From Zanthoxylum bungeanum (Eukaryota; Streptophyta; Magnoliopsida; Sapindales; Rutaceae), in NCBI GenBank assembly GCA_019454045.1, contig SKCR01001836.1:1-64000 (forward strand): DNA of 64,000 bases. The letters run 5' to 3'. The number at the start of each line of letters is the position of its first letter. Positions within the stretch are counted from its first letter, which is position 1. The translations under genes and the position numbers were made by a program. A model generated the notes under the pieces. It worked only from the letters and a program-made list of their open reading frames with translations. It made no database searches and was not told the origin of the DNA. Positions 46,541 to 56,268 of the stretch are shown here, in pieces.

Positions 46541-48551
46541 TGACCGGTGCGTAATCACACGCGTATAACGCAAGCGCACGATCGTTCAAATAGTGTAAAA
46601 AGAATCGATCCCACGAGGACTTAATACCTAATCTATTAATTTTATGAGGTCAAATGATTACTAGTATCTAACAGTTTGATTGATTGATTTGAAATGGTGA
46701 AGATTTTGAATTTAAAAACAAGTAAATAAAATTGCACGAAAGTAGGTTTAAGAAAATTCAATATTAAGAAACTATCTAGGGTGGTGAATCTTTCTAATAT
46801 TTTTTCAAAGATGAAGTGGTTATTTCATGTTTGTGTAATAAATTGGTTTACTAACCAGGAACTTATGCGAAAGCCTCTGTCGATGGTCAGACGCAAATAC
46901 CCAGTTTAATCCAATTGAACCATATGTCTATGTCAACCAAATTACCTTAATACATTAAGTTTAAGTTCCAATTATGGCTACCCCCGCCCGACAGGTATAT
47001 GTCTATCCTATAAGGAAATCTATTAAAGGGTTATCTATCCTCAAGGAAGATTGTGGGCTATTAAGTCTAAGGCTGAAACCTAAAATTCATTTGTCAAGTT
47101 TATTTTAGATTTACCAGATCAATCTTATTAGTGGCCAATTAACAAGACGCATTAAGCTTAAGACTTAATAAGTAAACCTTTAAATTACCCAAATTACAAA
47201 ATAACCTATTATAAACTGGTGATATTAGAATTCATCACAACCCTAGATAACTAACTTAGTTACGACACATAACTAGGGCTAGTAAAAACTTAAAAGTAAA
47301 ATACATAAAATACTGAAAAGTAAATAAAGAAAATTACAATAAAAGAAAATGTTAGGGCTAGAGGATCTACTTTTATCACTACTATAAAAGATATCTCCCT
47401 TAATATAATATATTAACTTGTGTGATATTACCAACCAGCCATATAGGCGGTAATCTGATTAAGTCAAATTAAGTCCATAAACCAGCCATATAGGCGGAAA
47501 TTACCAACCGACCAACCATGCGGTATCCTTGCTTAGTCAAATTAAAACCAGTTTATAAATGATTACCAACCGGCCAATATAACGGTATCCTCATTAAGTC
47601 AAATTTTAAATAGTGAATATATTATAATTACGGGGATTAATCTAAATAGCAGTAATAAAAGTTTTACCTTTCACCCTAACAGTGGGAAGTTACCTCTTCA
47701 TGTTGAATAGTAAAACTGAAAAAGTAAAGAAAGTAAATTATTATTACAGAACGTAATTAAAATTAATTACAAAACTGAAATTTAAAGAAAACTAAATATA
47801 AAACTCCATATTTACATCAGAGAATTCAGAGAGGAAGGTATATTTGAAATCAGAAAATTGAGCTGAATTTATAGGCCTTGGTAGGGTGTGCGCGTCGCGA
47901 CGCGAACTGGTTGGCTGCTTCAGATTCTTATCTGATGACGTGGCGATGTGGATAATTGACTCAATAATTATGCTGACGTGGAAGTGACATGGCGGTGACA
48001 TGGCGACACGTGGCGAAAGTGATTGTTGGCATCGTAGGATTGCAAGACGTGACATGTTGTGATTGGCTGATGATGACATGACGCTGACGTGGTGAGTTGA
48101 ATCAGTCAGCTGCTGATGTGGACGATGATGTGGCTGACACGCGGGATGACACATGTCAACACGTGGTGATGGCGATTGTCAGTACCATAGAATGATGACA
48201 CGTGGCACGGCGTACGTTAGCGGATTGGCTGTGATGCTGACATGTGGCAGGCGTTTATTAGCAAGTCAAACTTTTCAGATTCTGACATGTGTCCCCTGAC
48301 GCACGTTAGCAACTCATGGCGCATGTTAGGTGTCGCGACTCCGAAGGCTTGAGCGTCGCGATGCGCAAAATTACCAAATTGCCCTTTTGTCCGTTTTCAC
48401 TATTTTGGCCTCAAATCACCTTCAGAGAGTCCTAAAACTTTATTTATCTACAAAATACACAAAACACATCAAAATATTCACAAAACTCAAGAAACTATAC
48501 AAAATATTAAGTTAAATGAGTGGAAAATAGTGATATAATTACCACTCATCA
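46541..48551 (-). repeat. Athila-2 3' LTR
   Basis: The plus-strand reading is TGACCGGTGCG to CCACTCATCA, 2011 bases. It shares with the 5' LTR the TATA region (about 47868-47876), a CGCGTCGCGACGCG palindrome (47891-47904), four 'CCAACC-GCCATATAGGCGG' motifs (47430-47600) and a G-box-like cluster (47930-48260, fewer intact CACGTG sites than in the 5' LTR). Confidence 0.94.
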
Positions 48552-48566
48552 CACCCCCAAACCTAA
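48552..48566 (-). other. Athila-2 polypurine tract
   Basis: Minus-strand TTAGGTTTGGGGGTG is flush with the 3' LTR, as in Athila-1 (18005-18018) and Athila-3 (59046-59061). Confidence 0.85.
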
Positions 48567-49875
48567 TATTTTGCTAGTGCTCGAGCAAAACACAGAATAA
48601 AATAACATAAACATCTTTAAAATAGAATTTAACTAAGCCACTTTCGTAGGGATCACGGTTGCATTTAGCGTATGCAACAAGCCTTTAAACCCCTAGGTGT
48701 CCCTAGTGGACGAGTTGTAGTCTCGTGAGGGTTTACAGCAATGATACCCACAAACATTTTACAAAAGTAAAAAGGTAGTGAAACTAATGCACACAAAAGC
48801 AAAAAGACAAGAGAAAATAGAATAAAGAAGTTAGTGATTAATCAGGTGAAACTTCTACTCCAAGTCACTAGTTTTTTTCTTTCTTTCTAAATTACCGAAT
48901 AAGTAAATTCTCCGATTATATTTGCCATTTTCCATATACATAGCCAACAAAATATTAATCAACTCATTTTTGCCCACAACAGTCACAAGTGCAGTTGATA
49001 AGAGAGTAATATTTTTGTCCTAAAGGTTTATCAAAATTCACACATTTTTACAGTAGTGGAATAATTTTTCTCATTTTTCTGATTTTTTTCTGTGATTTTT
49101 TTTATTTATATACAATATCTTCCATCTATGTAGCGAGTGTTGGGTCGGTGGCTCCAAAAACAGTTGGCTTTAGGGCACCAGGTGTTAAGACACCCCTACG
49201 GACTTAATTACTCAGACTTCAAATATATATATTTTTGCAACATCCTTGATCCATTAGCGAGCTTTGGGCCAGTGACTCCCAAACCAGTTGGCTTTAGGGC
49301 ACTAATGTTAAAACACCCCTAAGGACTTAATAACTCGGATCTCAGACGTTTTTTTTTTACTCCATTACTTTTTGAGATGCTTCCTCTAATTAAACTAGAG
49401 TATTGAATATTACAAACTTTTCAATTACAGCTTATGTCCGTATGTTATCATGCATGTTGATAATACCTGCCAACTAAGCATATGAAGATCCATTTTAGTC
49501 AATTTTATGGAGAATTTATAAATTAAATAATTCAAAAGGAAATAAACAAAAATTAACTTGTTTCGATAATGGGTTGAAATACGTATCAGGAATGGAAAAT
49601 TCTTACACAGCTATCTCTCACCAATTTCACCTTTTTTGTCAAAATAAAAACAAAAACGCAAAATATTTTTGTAATTTTTTAAAAATTTTCAATTTTTTGT
49701 ATTTTTCGAAAAATTTTGGACTAAAAATAAAAAACAACACACAACTAAAAAAACAAAATACTGATCAACTAATTCCCTCCCCCAAACCTAAATGAGACAT
49801 TGTCCCCAATGTCTTAAACAGTAGAAGAAGAGTTTAGACGATAGTACCTGGTTAACTTAAATTCTACACGAAAAG
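48567..49875 (-). other. Athila-2 3' untranslated region
   Basis: No gene is seen. It holds two copies of the family repeat with 'AGCGAG-TTGGG-CAGTG', 'GTTGGCTTTAGGGCAC' and 'CACCCCTA-GGACTTAAT' (about 49130-49215 and 49255-49345). The internal polypurine tract with dyad lies at 49773-49813. The strand-opposite open frame at 49574-49795 is low-complexity. Confidence 0.72.
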
Positions 49876-50528
49876 TTAAAGGTTAAGATCCAGATTAATC
49901 CGATGCCTCTTACCACGATCGTCCTCGGACCAATTTATATTTGAAAGGATATGGTCAATTTATGGTTCATAGGCTAAGATTTGGTCAATTAGATCTGGAG
50001 CAGTTCTGGCAGTGAAGAGGAGTTCTTTTAAAGGTTTTGACACGAACCCTTTTCTCCGGGCATCATCAAGAAACACACAAAGAAAATCATGAAATCCCTC
50101 AACGTTGTACAGTCCAAGCGGTTTCTGGTGTATGTTCAGGTTCACTCAGGATAACACTGTAAAAATTTCTTCCAATGTACCCAAGCCACCTGGCAAAGCA
50201 ACAAAAGCATCAGCACGGTTAATCATTTCTACCAATCGTTCATACATACCTGGCACGATTAGTTCCTCTCCATTTGATGATCCAATAAGATTTGCTTCTG
50301 CCAAGGGTTTTGGGATGATTCCCAAAACGTGACTGCCTCCCTCCTGTACAGCTTTTGAAACGATCCCTATAAGTCCAAGATTGCCTCTGCCATATACTAA
50401 GTGCATATTCCTTGCAGCTAAGACTCGACCCAATTCATGTGCTGCTTTTACGTATTGTGGCTTAACACCAACACTAGTACAGCAAAACACACAGATGTTT
50501 TCAACTCGTCTTCTTGAATGGCTTCCAT
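49876..50528 (-). pseudogene. Athila-2 accessory gene 2: captured LOG-family gene (best-preserved copy)
   Basis: LOG enzymes convert cytokinin riboside monophosphates to free cytokinin. The frame 50146-50550 reads 'RVENICVFCCTSVGVKPQYV', 'AAHELGRVLAARNMHLVYG', 'NLGLIGIVSKAVQEGGSHVL', 'GIIPKPLAEANLIG', 'MYERLVEMINRADAFVA' and the family signature 'LPGGLGTLEEIFTVLS'. A TGA at 50143-50145 replaces a Trp codon seen in copies 1 and 3. The rest ('LNIHQKPLGLYNVEGFHDF') stays in frame to about 49960. The ATG at 50528 is out of frame by a one-base loss near 50520, so the open frame starts at 50550. The catalytic Arg (in MYERL) and Glu (in GTLEE) are kept; the usual Lys after that Arg is Leu. Confidence 0.88.
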
Positions 50529-50778
50529 GTTTTACTCTGGATGTCTTCAAAAGTGCAATGATGAGTTGAATTTATAACACCTGAAAATGGTGAGTAAAAT
50601 AATAGCACTAGTACCTGCCAAATGACAATTATTAGTTAATAGTAAAATTAATCATGATAGTAAAAAATGTATGGATCTTGTCGGAGAAAATAAAAGAAAA
50701 CAACAAAGCAAATTACAATTATTAGGAAAAGACAAAGACATATGATATGTACAAGAAACGTAGCGGCTTGATTGACGT
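50529..50778 (-). promoter_or_regulatory. Athila-2 intercistronic region with conserved splice-acceptor-like sites
   Basis: On the minus strand AACTAATAATTGTC is followed by TTTGGCAG (CAG at 50615-50617), and about 30 bases later by ACCATTTTCAG. Both match the Athila-1 region at 5885-5945. The remainder is A/T-rich and non-coding. Confidence 0.38.
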
Positions 50779-51328
50779 CTATGCTTCAGGGACAAGCTTC
50801 CCCTTCCAATTTTCTTATAAATTGGCAAACAGAGTCTTTTTGAGTCAGATTCTCAAGACTTAACTGTTGTCTTTCTCTTTGAAATTGTGCATATAACACA
50901 TGAATTTTGTGATACACTTATCCACTAGGATGCGTCTCAAGAGTTTTAGATATATCATCCAAAGACTCCTTACTCAAGCCATCCCTAATGAAATTAATCT
51001 TATCTTCGCGGTTATCAGACACCATTCCTAAAGAACGACAACGAGTATCACAAAACATACGAGCATATTTATAACAAACACACATTCTTTTGGCTCTTCT
51101 CTTTTTAGCATAGGTGCTCCCTCCTAAACCAGGCAGATGTGAAATAAAAGAGTCAGAAGACTCACCTGCCAATCGGACCCTTGCTCCAATAATCCAACGA
51201 ATGTCAGTAGGAATACCTTTGATCATCAGTAACCTCATCTGTTCCAAGCGAGCTTTGTAAACTTTCATCAGAGATTTTTGAGGGAGAGAAGGAAATTGCT
51301 TGTGAAGATTTGCGAGAACGTCTTCCAT
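50779..51328 (-). pseudogene. Athila-2 accessory gene 1: small basic Cys-rich protein, carlavirus NABP-like
   Basis: From ATG 51328 the frame stays open through 'MEDVLANLHKQFPSLPQKSL', 'ARVRLAGESSDSF', the basic 'STYAKKRRAKR', a Cys cluster 'CVCYKYARMFCDTRC', 'LGMVSDNREDK' and 'FIRDGLSKESLDDI' to a stop at 50918. There a one-base insertion near 50930 cuts it; the ancestral end is at 50779-50781. Basic block, Cys cluster, G, N and FI-x2-G occur in the order seen in carlavirus-type nucleic-acid-binding proteins. One Cys of the first pair is Tyr here but Cys in copies 1 and 3. It starts 88 bases after the integrase frame ends. Confidence 0.62.
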
Positions 51329-51415
51329 CTTGAAATGACTTAACCTATAAAAACTAAACACACCAAATGAATCACACCAAATCACAATATATACAAAAAT
51401 TACATGGGTTGCCTC

Positions 51416-51850
51416 TCAGCTAGCGCTAAGTTTAAAGTTGTCAGCTAGACATGACTGCCTGAACGTTATGGCTGGATCTGAAAGTATGACACTTTCTTTT
51501 TGTCGCTCAAATGATTCTCCCCAATAGTGCTTGACACGCTTCTTTTTAACCTTGAATGTTTTGTTGGAGTCAAGATCATGTATCTCAACGGATCTATCTG
51601 GTAAAACCTTGGTGATCACAAATGGACCTGACCACCGTGATTTTGGCTTCCATGGGAAGAATTTCACCCTTGATTTGTTTAACAATACCTTCTGCCCTGG
51701 TTCCAGTTGTATGCGCAATAACTTCTCATCATGTCTTTTCCTTGCATTTTCTTTGTACAATTTGGCATCCTCAAAAGGTTGATTGTGAAATTCCTCCAAT
51801 TCGTTGAGCTGGTGGAACTTTTTCTCTTATTTTGCTTGTAGTGTAAGAAT
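51416..51850 (-). pseudogene. Athila-2 integrase C-terminal domain only
   Basis: The open frame 51416-51799 reads 'FHNQPFEDAKLYKENARKRH', 'QLEPGQKVLLNKSRVKFFPW', the GPF-type 'WSGPFVITKVLPDRSVEIHD' and 'RVKHYWGESFERQKES'. This is the DNA-binding end of an Athila integrase. The zinc finger and catalytic core are absent: the sequence upstream joins the region after protease. It is intact over this length, unlike the same part of Athila-1. Confidence 0.85.
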
Positions 51851-51858
51851 CTGCGTCT

Positions 51859-52590
51859 TTATGCACAAGACGTTTTATCTTCAGGCTCCACAGGCAGTTG
51901 ACATGCTTTAAGTTTGTCAGTAGAACTTTTCCTTTCATCATAATTCTGGATATTACTATGTATTACATCAAGTCTGAAACATTCCTCCTCATTTTCATCA
52001 TCTGGGAAATTCATGGCCTTGAAAACATTGAATGTTACTTCTTGGTCTTGTACCCTCATGGTTAATTCTCTTTTTTGTACATCTATAATAGTTCGACCTG
52101 TAGCCAAGAATGGTCTCCCGAGGATGATTGGCATGTCTGCGTCTTCCTCCATATCAAGGACAATAAAATCTGCTAGGAAAATGAATTTGTCAACCTTGAC
52201 TAGCACATCCTCAACTACGCCTCTTGGAAATACGAGCGTTCTATCAGCAAGTTGTAGAGAGACTGAAGTTGGCATTGTTTCTCCAATCTGTAATTTCCTG
52301 AAAATAGAAAAAAACATCAAGTTAATACTTGCACCTAGATCATACAAAGCCCTACCGAAATTATGCTCTCCTATGATGCAAGGAATGGTGAAACTGCCAG
52401 GATCTTTCAACTTTGGGGGAAGCTTCCTTTGAATGATTGAACTGCATTCTTCCGATAATGCTATTGTCTCGTAATCTCTCAATCTCTGTTTTCGTGAAAG
52501 AATGTCTTTCATGAATTTGACATAGCTGGGCATTTGTTCCAACGCTTCTGCGAATGGAATGTTGATGTGCAGCTTTTTGAAAATTTCCAA
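51859..52590 (-). CDS. Athila-2 aspartic protease region (open, 243 codons)
   Basis: This is the processing protease of the Gag polyprotein. It reads 'FAEALEQMPSYVKFMKDIL', 'YETIALSEECSSIIQRKLPP', 'GSFTIPCIIGEHNFG', catalytic-type D-L-G (52333-52341) in 'ALYDLGASINLM', '[18 protein letters not shown]' and '[14 protein letters not shown]'. It is the only large Athila open frame without a lesion. The reading frame continues to 'PEDKTSCA' and stops at 51859-51861, next to the pol deletion. As part of a dead element it is unlikely to be made as a proper Gag-Pro protein, because gag upstream is broken. Confidence 0.75.
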   Translation of the reverse strand: MEIFKKLHINIPFAEALEQMPSYVKFMKDILSRKQRLRDYETIALSEECSSIIQRKLPPKLKDPGSFTIPCIIGEHNFGRALYDLGASINLMFFSIFRKLQIGETMPTSVSLQLADRTLVFPRGVVEDVLVKVDKFIFLADFIVLDMEEDADMPIILGRPFLATGRTIIDVQKRELTMRVQDQEVTFNVFKAMNFPDDENEEECFRLDVIHSNIQNYDERKSSTDKLKACQLPVEPEDKTSCA

Positions 52591-54165
52591 TAATCGAGCA
52601 AACTGCTTGTCCAGTTTATTTTTCTAAGTCGCTAGGAAAAGGTGGAGGTAGAGTGATTCTTTCTGTTCTTTTTCCTTTGCTTCTTTTTCCTCCATCTGTT
52701 GTTTTTCTTCTTTTGGAATATCTTCAATTGTTGCCTTGATTCCAACATATTTGTTGATTTCAGTACCGCCTTTTTAACATGATGGCATGACATTGCTCAT
52801 TCCCTCTCGGTTCTTTGGATTTGGTTCTGTGTGCTAGGAAGATTTCCTGGAGGTCTGTAACTCTGAGCATTGGCCAATTGTCCAATTTCATTCTCCAGTG
52901 CTTTGATGGAAGCAGATTGGCTTTGAAATATAGCATCATATGCTCTTGTTGCTTTTTGAACATCTCTACAATCCATTCTTTCTTTCATTTCTGGTCTTTT
53001 TCATGTTCCTGGCCTTTATTTTGTTGTTGAAATCCTGGGGTGGATAGTTCTGCTGTTGGAATCCAGGTGGTGGATTGTTCTTTTGCCCTGAATTATTGCC
53101 CCATGAAAAATTGGGATGATTCCTCCACCCTGGGTTGTAGGTGTTGGAATATGGATTGTTCCCCTGTCTGTTGAAATTGTTGACATAATTCTCCGTCTCT
53201 TCAAGTTGGTTTGGTTCTGGTGCACCTCCATATGGTGAACTTGTGGCTCCAATGTTGCTTTGAGTGCTGAGAGTCTCCATGAATTTGCATATCTGATCCA
53301 GCTTGGCGTTGACTGCTGTATTGGCTCCAACTTCATAAATTCCTTCAATTCTTTTGATCATACTCTTTTCTGTTGGCCACAAGGAATTATTGTGGGCCAT
53401 TTCTTCGATTAGGTCACAGGCTTGATCTTCTCCTTTAGCCATTAAAGCTCCTCCAGCAACAGCATCGATTGTGGTTCTCATCAGTCCAGAAAGTCCATTA
53501 TATAAAGTTTGGACTTGAAGCCATTTGGAATCTCATGGTGAGGACATTTCCAGAGCAAATCTTTGTACCTTTCCAAGCTTCGTAGAGAGTTTCAGAGTCT
53601 TGTTGTACAAGGATGTGATGTCATTCCTCAGCTTTCCAGTTCTGGCTGGTGGAAAGTTCTTTGCAAGAAATTTGGTGGCTAAAGTGTTCCAAGTTGTGAT
53701 GGAACCTGCTGGTAATGAATGTAGCCAAGCTTTAGCTCTGTCTTTCAAGGAGTATGGAAAAACCCGCAGTCTCATTGCTTCTTCAGCTTCTCGGTTGTAA
53801 TTGAAAGTGCCGCAAACTTCCAGAAAGTTGCTGATGTGGGTATTAGGATCTTCAGTTGCTTTTCCCTCAAACTGGACTGACTACTGAATCATCTGAATGC
53901 ATGTTTTGATGTCACACGCATTTGCTAGTAAAGGAGGAAGTGCAATACAGGAAATGAAGCCGTCAACCACCGGAATAGTTCTGTCTCGAATGGGTATTGG
54001 TGGTGAAACTTTCAGAGGTTCAGGTTCCATGTTGACTAAAGCTTCTTGGCCTTCTCGCCTTTCGCTTCTCAACTGTCTGATGGTTCTTTCAATTTCCGGG
54101 TCAAACGGTCGGAGTTCAAGGCTTCTGGTTCGTCTCATGTAGTTTCTGAAACCTGAACACAAGAA
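52591..54165 (-). pseudogene. Athila-2 gag (two or three lesions)
   Basis: From about 54162, 'RSLELRPFDPEIERTIRQL' and 'IPVVDGFISCIALPPLLANA' lead to a TAG at 53881-53883, where Athila-1 has Gln. The frame continues: '[20 protein letters not shown]' and '[20 protein letters not shown]' (53533-53775). It shifts near 53530. Segment 52966-53481 carries 'DLIEEMAHNNSLWPTEKSMI' and an N/G-rich stretch, followed by a coiled Q/K-rich part (52760-52988) in another frame. The domain order equals Athila-1 gag. Confidence 0.85.
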
Positions 54166-54243
54166 AACAAAACAATAAGTAAAAAGAAATTAGAAACAAG
54201 TAAAGGTATCTAACCTCAAAACTAATAGTGAAAGATAAATAAG

Positions 54244-54260
54244 TCCCCGCAACGGCGCCA
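54244..54260 (-). other. Athila-2 primer-binding site (tRNA-Asp type)
   Basis: Minus-strand TGGCGCCGTTGCGGGGA is one base short of the TGGCGCCGTTGCCGGGGA site used by Athila elements, which is complementary to tRNA-Asp. It starts six bases inside the 5' LTR. Confidence 0.88.
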
Positions 54261-55589
54261 AAAACTTGACCGGTGCGTAATCATACGCGTATAACGCAAG
54301 CGCACGTATCGTTCAAGTAGTATAAAAAGTATCGATCCCACGAGGACTTAATACCTAATCTATTAATTTTATGAGGTCAAATGATTACTAATATCTAACA
54401 GGTTGATTGATTGAGTTGAAATGGTGAAGATTTTGAATTTAAAAACAAGTAAATAAAATTGCACGAAAGTAGGTTTAAGAAAATTCAATATTAAGAAACT
54501 ATCTAGGGTTGTGAATCTTTCTAATATCTTTTAAAAGATAAAGTGGTTATTTCATATTTGTGTAATAAATTGGTTTACTAAGCTGGAACACGAAATTATG
54601 CGAAAGTCTTTGTCCATGGTCAGACGCAAATATCCAGTTTCACCCAATTGAACCATATGTCTATGTCAACCAAATTACCTGGATTCATTAAGTTTAAGTT
54701 CCAATTATGGCTACCCCCCGCCCGACAGGTATATGTCTATCCTGTAAAGAAATCTATTAAAGGGTTATCTATCCTCAAGGAAGATTGTGGGCTATTAAGT
54801 CTAAGGCTGAAACCTAAAATTCTTTTGTCAATTTTATTTTAGATTTACCAGATCAATCTTATTAGTGGCCAATTAACAAAACGCATTAAGCTTAAGACTT
54901 AATAAGTAAACCTTTAAATTACCCAAATTACAAAATAACCCCTTATAAACCGGTGATATTAGAATTCATCACAACCCTAAATAACTAACTTAGTTACGAC
55001 ACATAACTAGGGCTAGTAAAAACTTAAAAGTAAAATACATAAAATGCGGAAAAGTAAATAAAGAAAATTACAATAAAATAAAATGCTATGGCTAGAGGAT
55101 CTACTTTTATCACTACTATAAAAGATATCTCCTTTAATATAATATATTAACTTGTGTGATATTACCAACCAGCCATATAGGCGGTAACCCGATTAAGTCA
55201 AATTAAGTCCATAAACCAGCCATATAGGCGGACCAACCAGGCGATATCCTTGCTTAGTCAGATTAAAACCAATTTATAAATGATTACCAACCGGCCAATA
55301 TAGCGATATCCTCATTAAGTCAAAATTTAAATAGTGAATATATTATAATTATGGAGATTAATCTAAATAGCAGTAATAAAAGTTTTACCTTTCACCCTAG
55401 CAGTGGGAAGTTACCTCCTCATGTTGAATAGTAAAAACTGAAAAAGTAAAGAAAGTAAATTATTATTACAAAACGTAATTAAAATTAATTACAAAACTGA
55501 AATTTAAAGAAAACTAGATATAAAACTCCCTATTTACATCAGAGAATTCAGAGAGGAAGGTACATCTGAAATCAGAAAATTGAGCTGAA

Positions 55590-55627
55590 TTTATAGGCCT
55601 CAGTAGGGTGTGCGCGTCGCGACGCGC
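55590..55627 (-). promoter_or_regulatory. Athila-2 core promoter: TATA box and GCGCGTCGCGACGCGC palindrome
   Basis: On the minus strand CCTATAAATT (about 55590-55599) follows the perfect 16-base palindrome GCGCGTCGCGACGCGC (55612-55627). The 3' LTR has the same arrangement (47868-47904), and Athila-1 has TGCGTCGCGACGCA about 18 bases before its TATA box (18346-18383). Confidence 0.6.
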
Positions 55628-55668
55628 CACATGTCAACTTCTGGTTGGCTGCTTCAGATTCTTATTTG

Positions 55669-55970
55669 ATGACGTGGCGATGTGGATAATTGACTCAATA
55701 ATTGTGCTGATGTGGCAGTGACGTGGCGACACGTGGGGAAAGTGATTGTCAGAACCGTAGGATTGCGACACGTGGCACGCTCTGATTGGCTGATGATGAC
55801 GTGGTGATGACGTGGCGAGTTGACTCGGTCAGTTGCTGATGTGGATGATGACGTGGCTGACACGTGGGATGACACGTGTTAACACGTGGCGATGGCGATT
55901 GTTGGCACCATAGAATGATGACACGTGGCACGGTGCATGTTAGCGGATTGACTGTGATGTTGACACGTGG
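55669..55970 (-). promoter_or_regulatory. G-box/ABRE-like cluster upstream of the Athila-2 TATA box
   Basis: Seven CACGTG palindromes (55730, 55769, 55861, 55873, 55883, 55922, 55964) and several GACGTGGC sites lie within 300 bases, 70-380 bases upstream of the TATA box in minus orientation. CACGTG and ACGTGGC are core sites for plant bZIP and bHLH regulators of abscisic acid, stress and light responses. Binding here is inferred only. Confidence 0.5.
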
Positions 55971-56268
55971 CAGGCGCATGTTAGTGAGTCAAACTTTTCA
56001 GATTCTGACATGTGTCCCCTGGCGCACGTTAGCAACTCATGGCGCATGTTAGGCGTCGCAACTCAAAAGGCTTGAGCGTCTAAAATTACCAAATTACCCT
56101 TTTGTTTGTTTTTCACTATTTTGGCCCCAAATCACCTCCAGAGAGTCCTAAAACTTTATTTATCTACAAAATAACACAAAACACATCAAAATATTCACAA
56201 AACTCAAGAAACTATACAAAATATTAAGTTAAATGAGTGGAAAATAGTGATATAATTACCACTCATCA

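Larger units (their letters stand above)
46541..56268 (-). mobile_element. Athila-2: complete-ended, non-autonomous Athila element (GTTTC duplications)
   Basis: The element is 9728 bases long with GTTTC at 46536-46540 and 56269-56273. In minus orientation: 5' LTR (56268-54267), tRNA-Asp-type primer site, gag, protease, integrase C-terminus, accessory gene 1, LOG gene, internal polypurine tract, 3' untranslated region, polypurine tract and 3' LTR (48551-46541). RT, RNase H and the integrase core, about 2.7 kb in Athila-1, are missing cleanly near 51850. Confidence 0.94.
54267..56268 (-). repeat. Athila-2 5' LTR
   Basis: The plus-strand reading is TGACCGGTGCG to CCACTCATCA, 2002 bases. It shares structure with the 3' LTR (46541-48551), with scattered differences that show it is not a very recent insertion. 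It holds four 'GCCATATAGGCGG'-type motifs (about 55165-55310), the TATA box and palindrome (55590-55627) and a G-box cluster (55669-55970). Confidence 0.94.

Noticed and set aside
47792..48154. 120-codon minus-strand frame upstream of the Athila-2 3' LTR TATA box (and 55654-55979 in the other LTR)
   Set aside because: It lies in the promoter region and follows the repeated ACGTGG words; the two LTR copies do not keep one frame.
49876..50550. Functional host LOG gene
   Set aside because: It lies inside an LTR element with matching target duplications, has an internal stop and a shifted start, and has sister copies in two other elements; it is a transposon-borne pseudogene.
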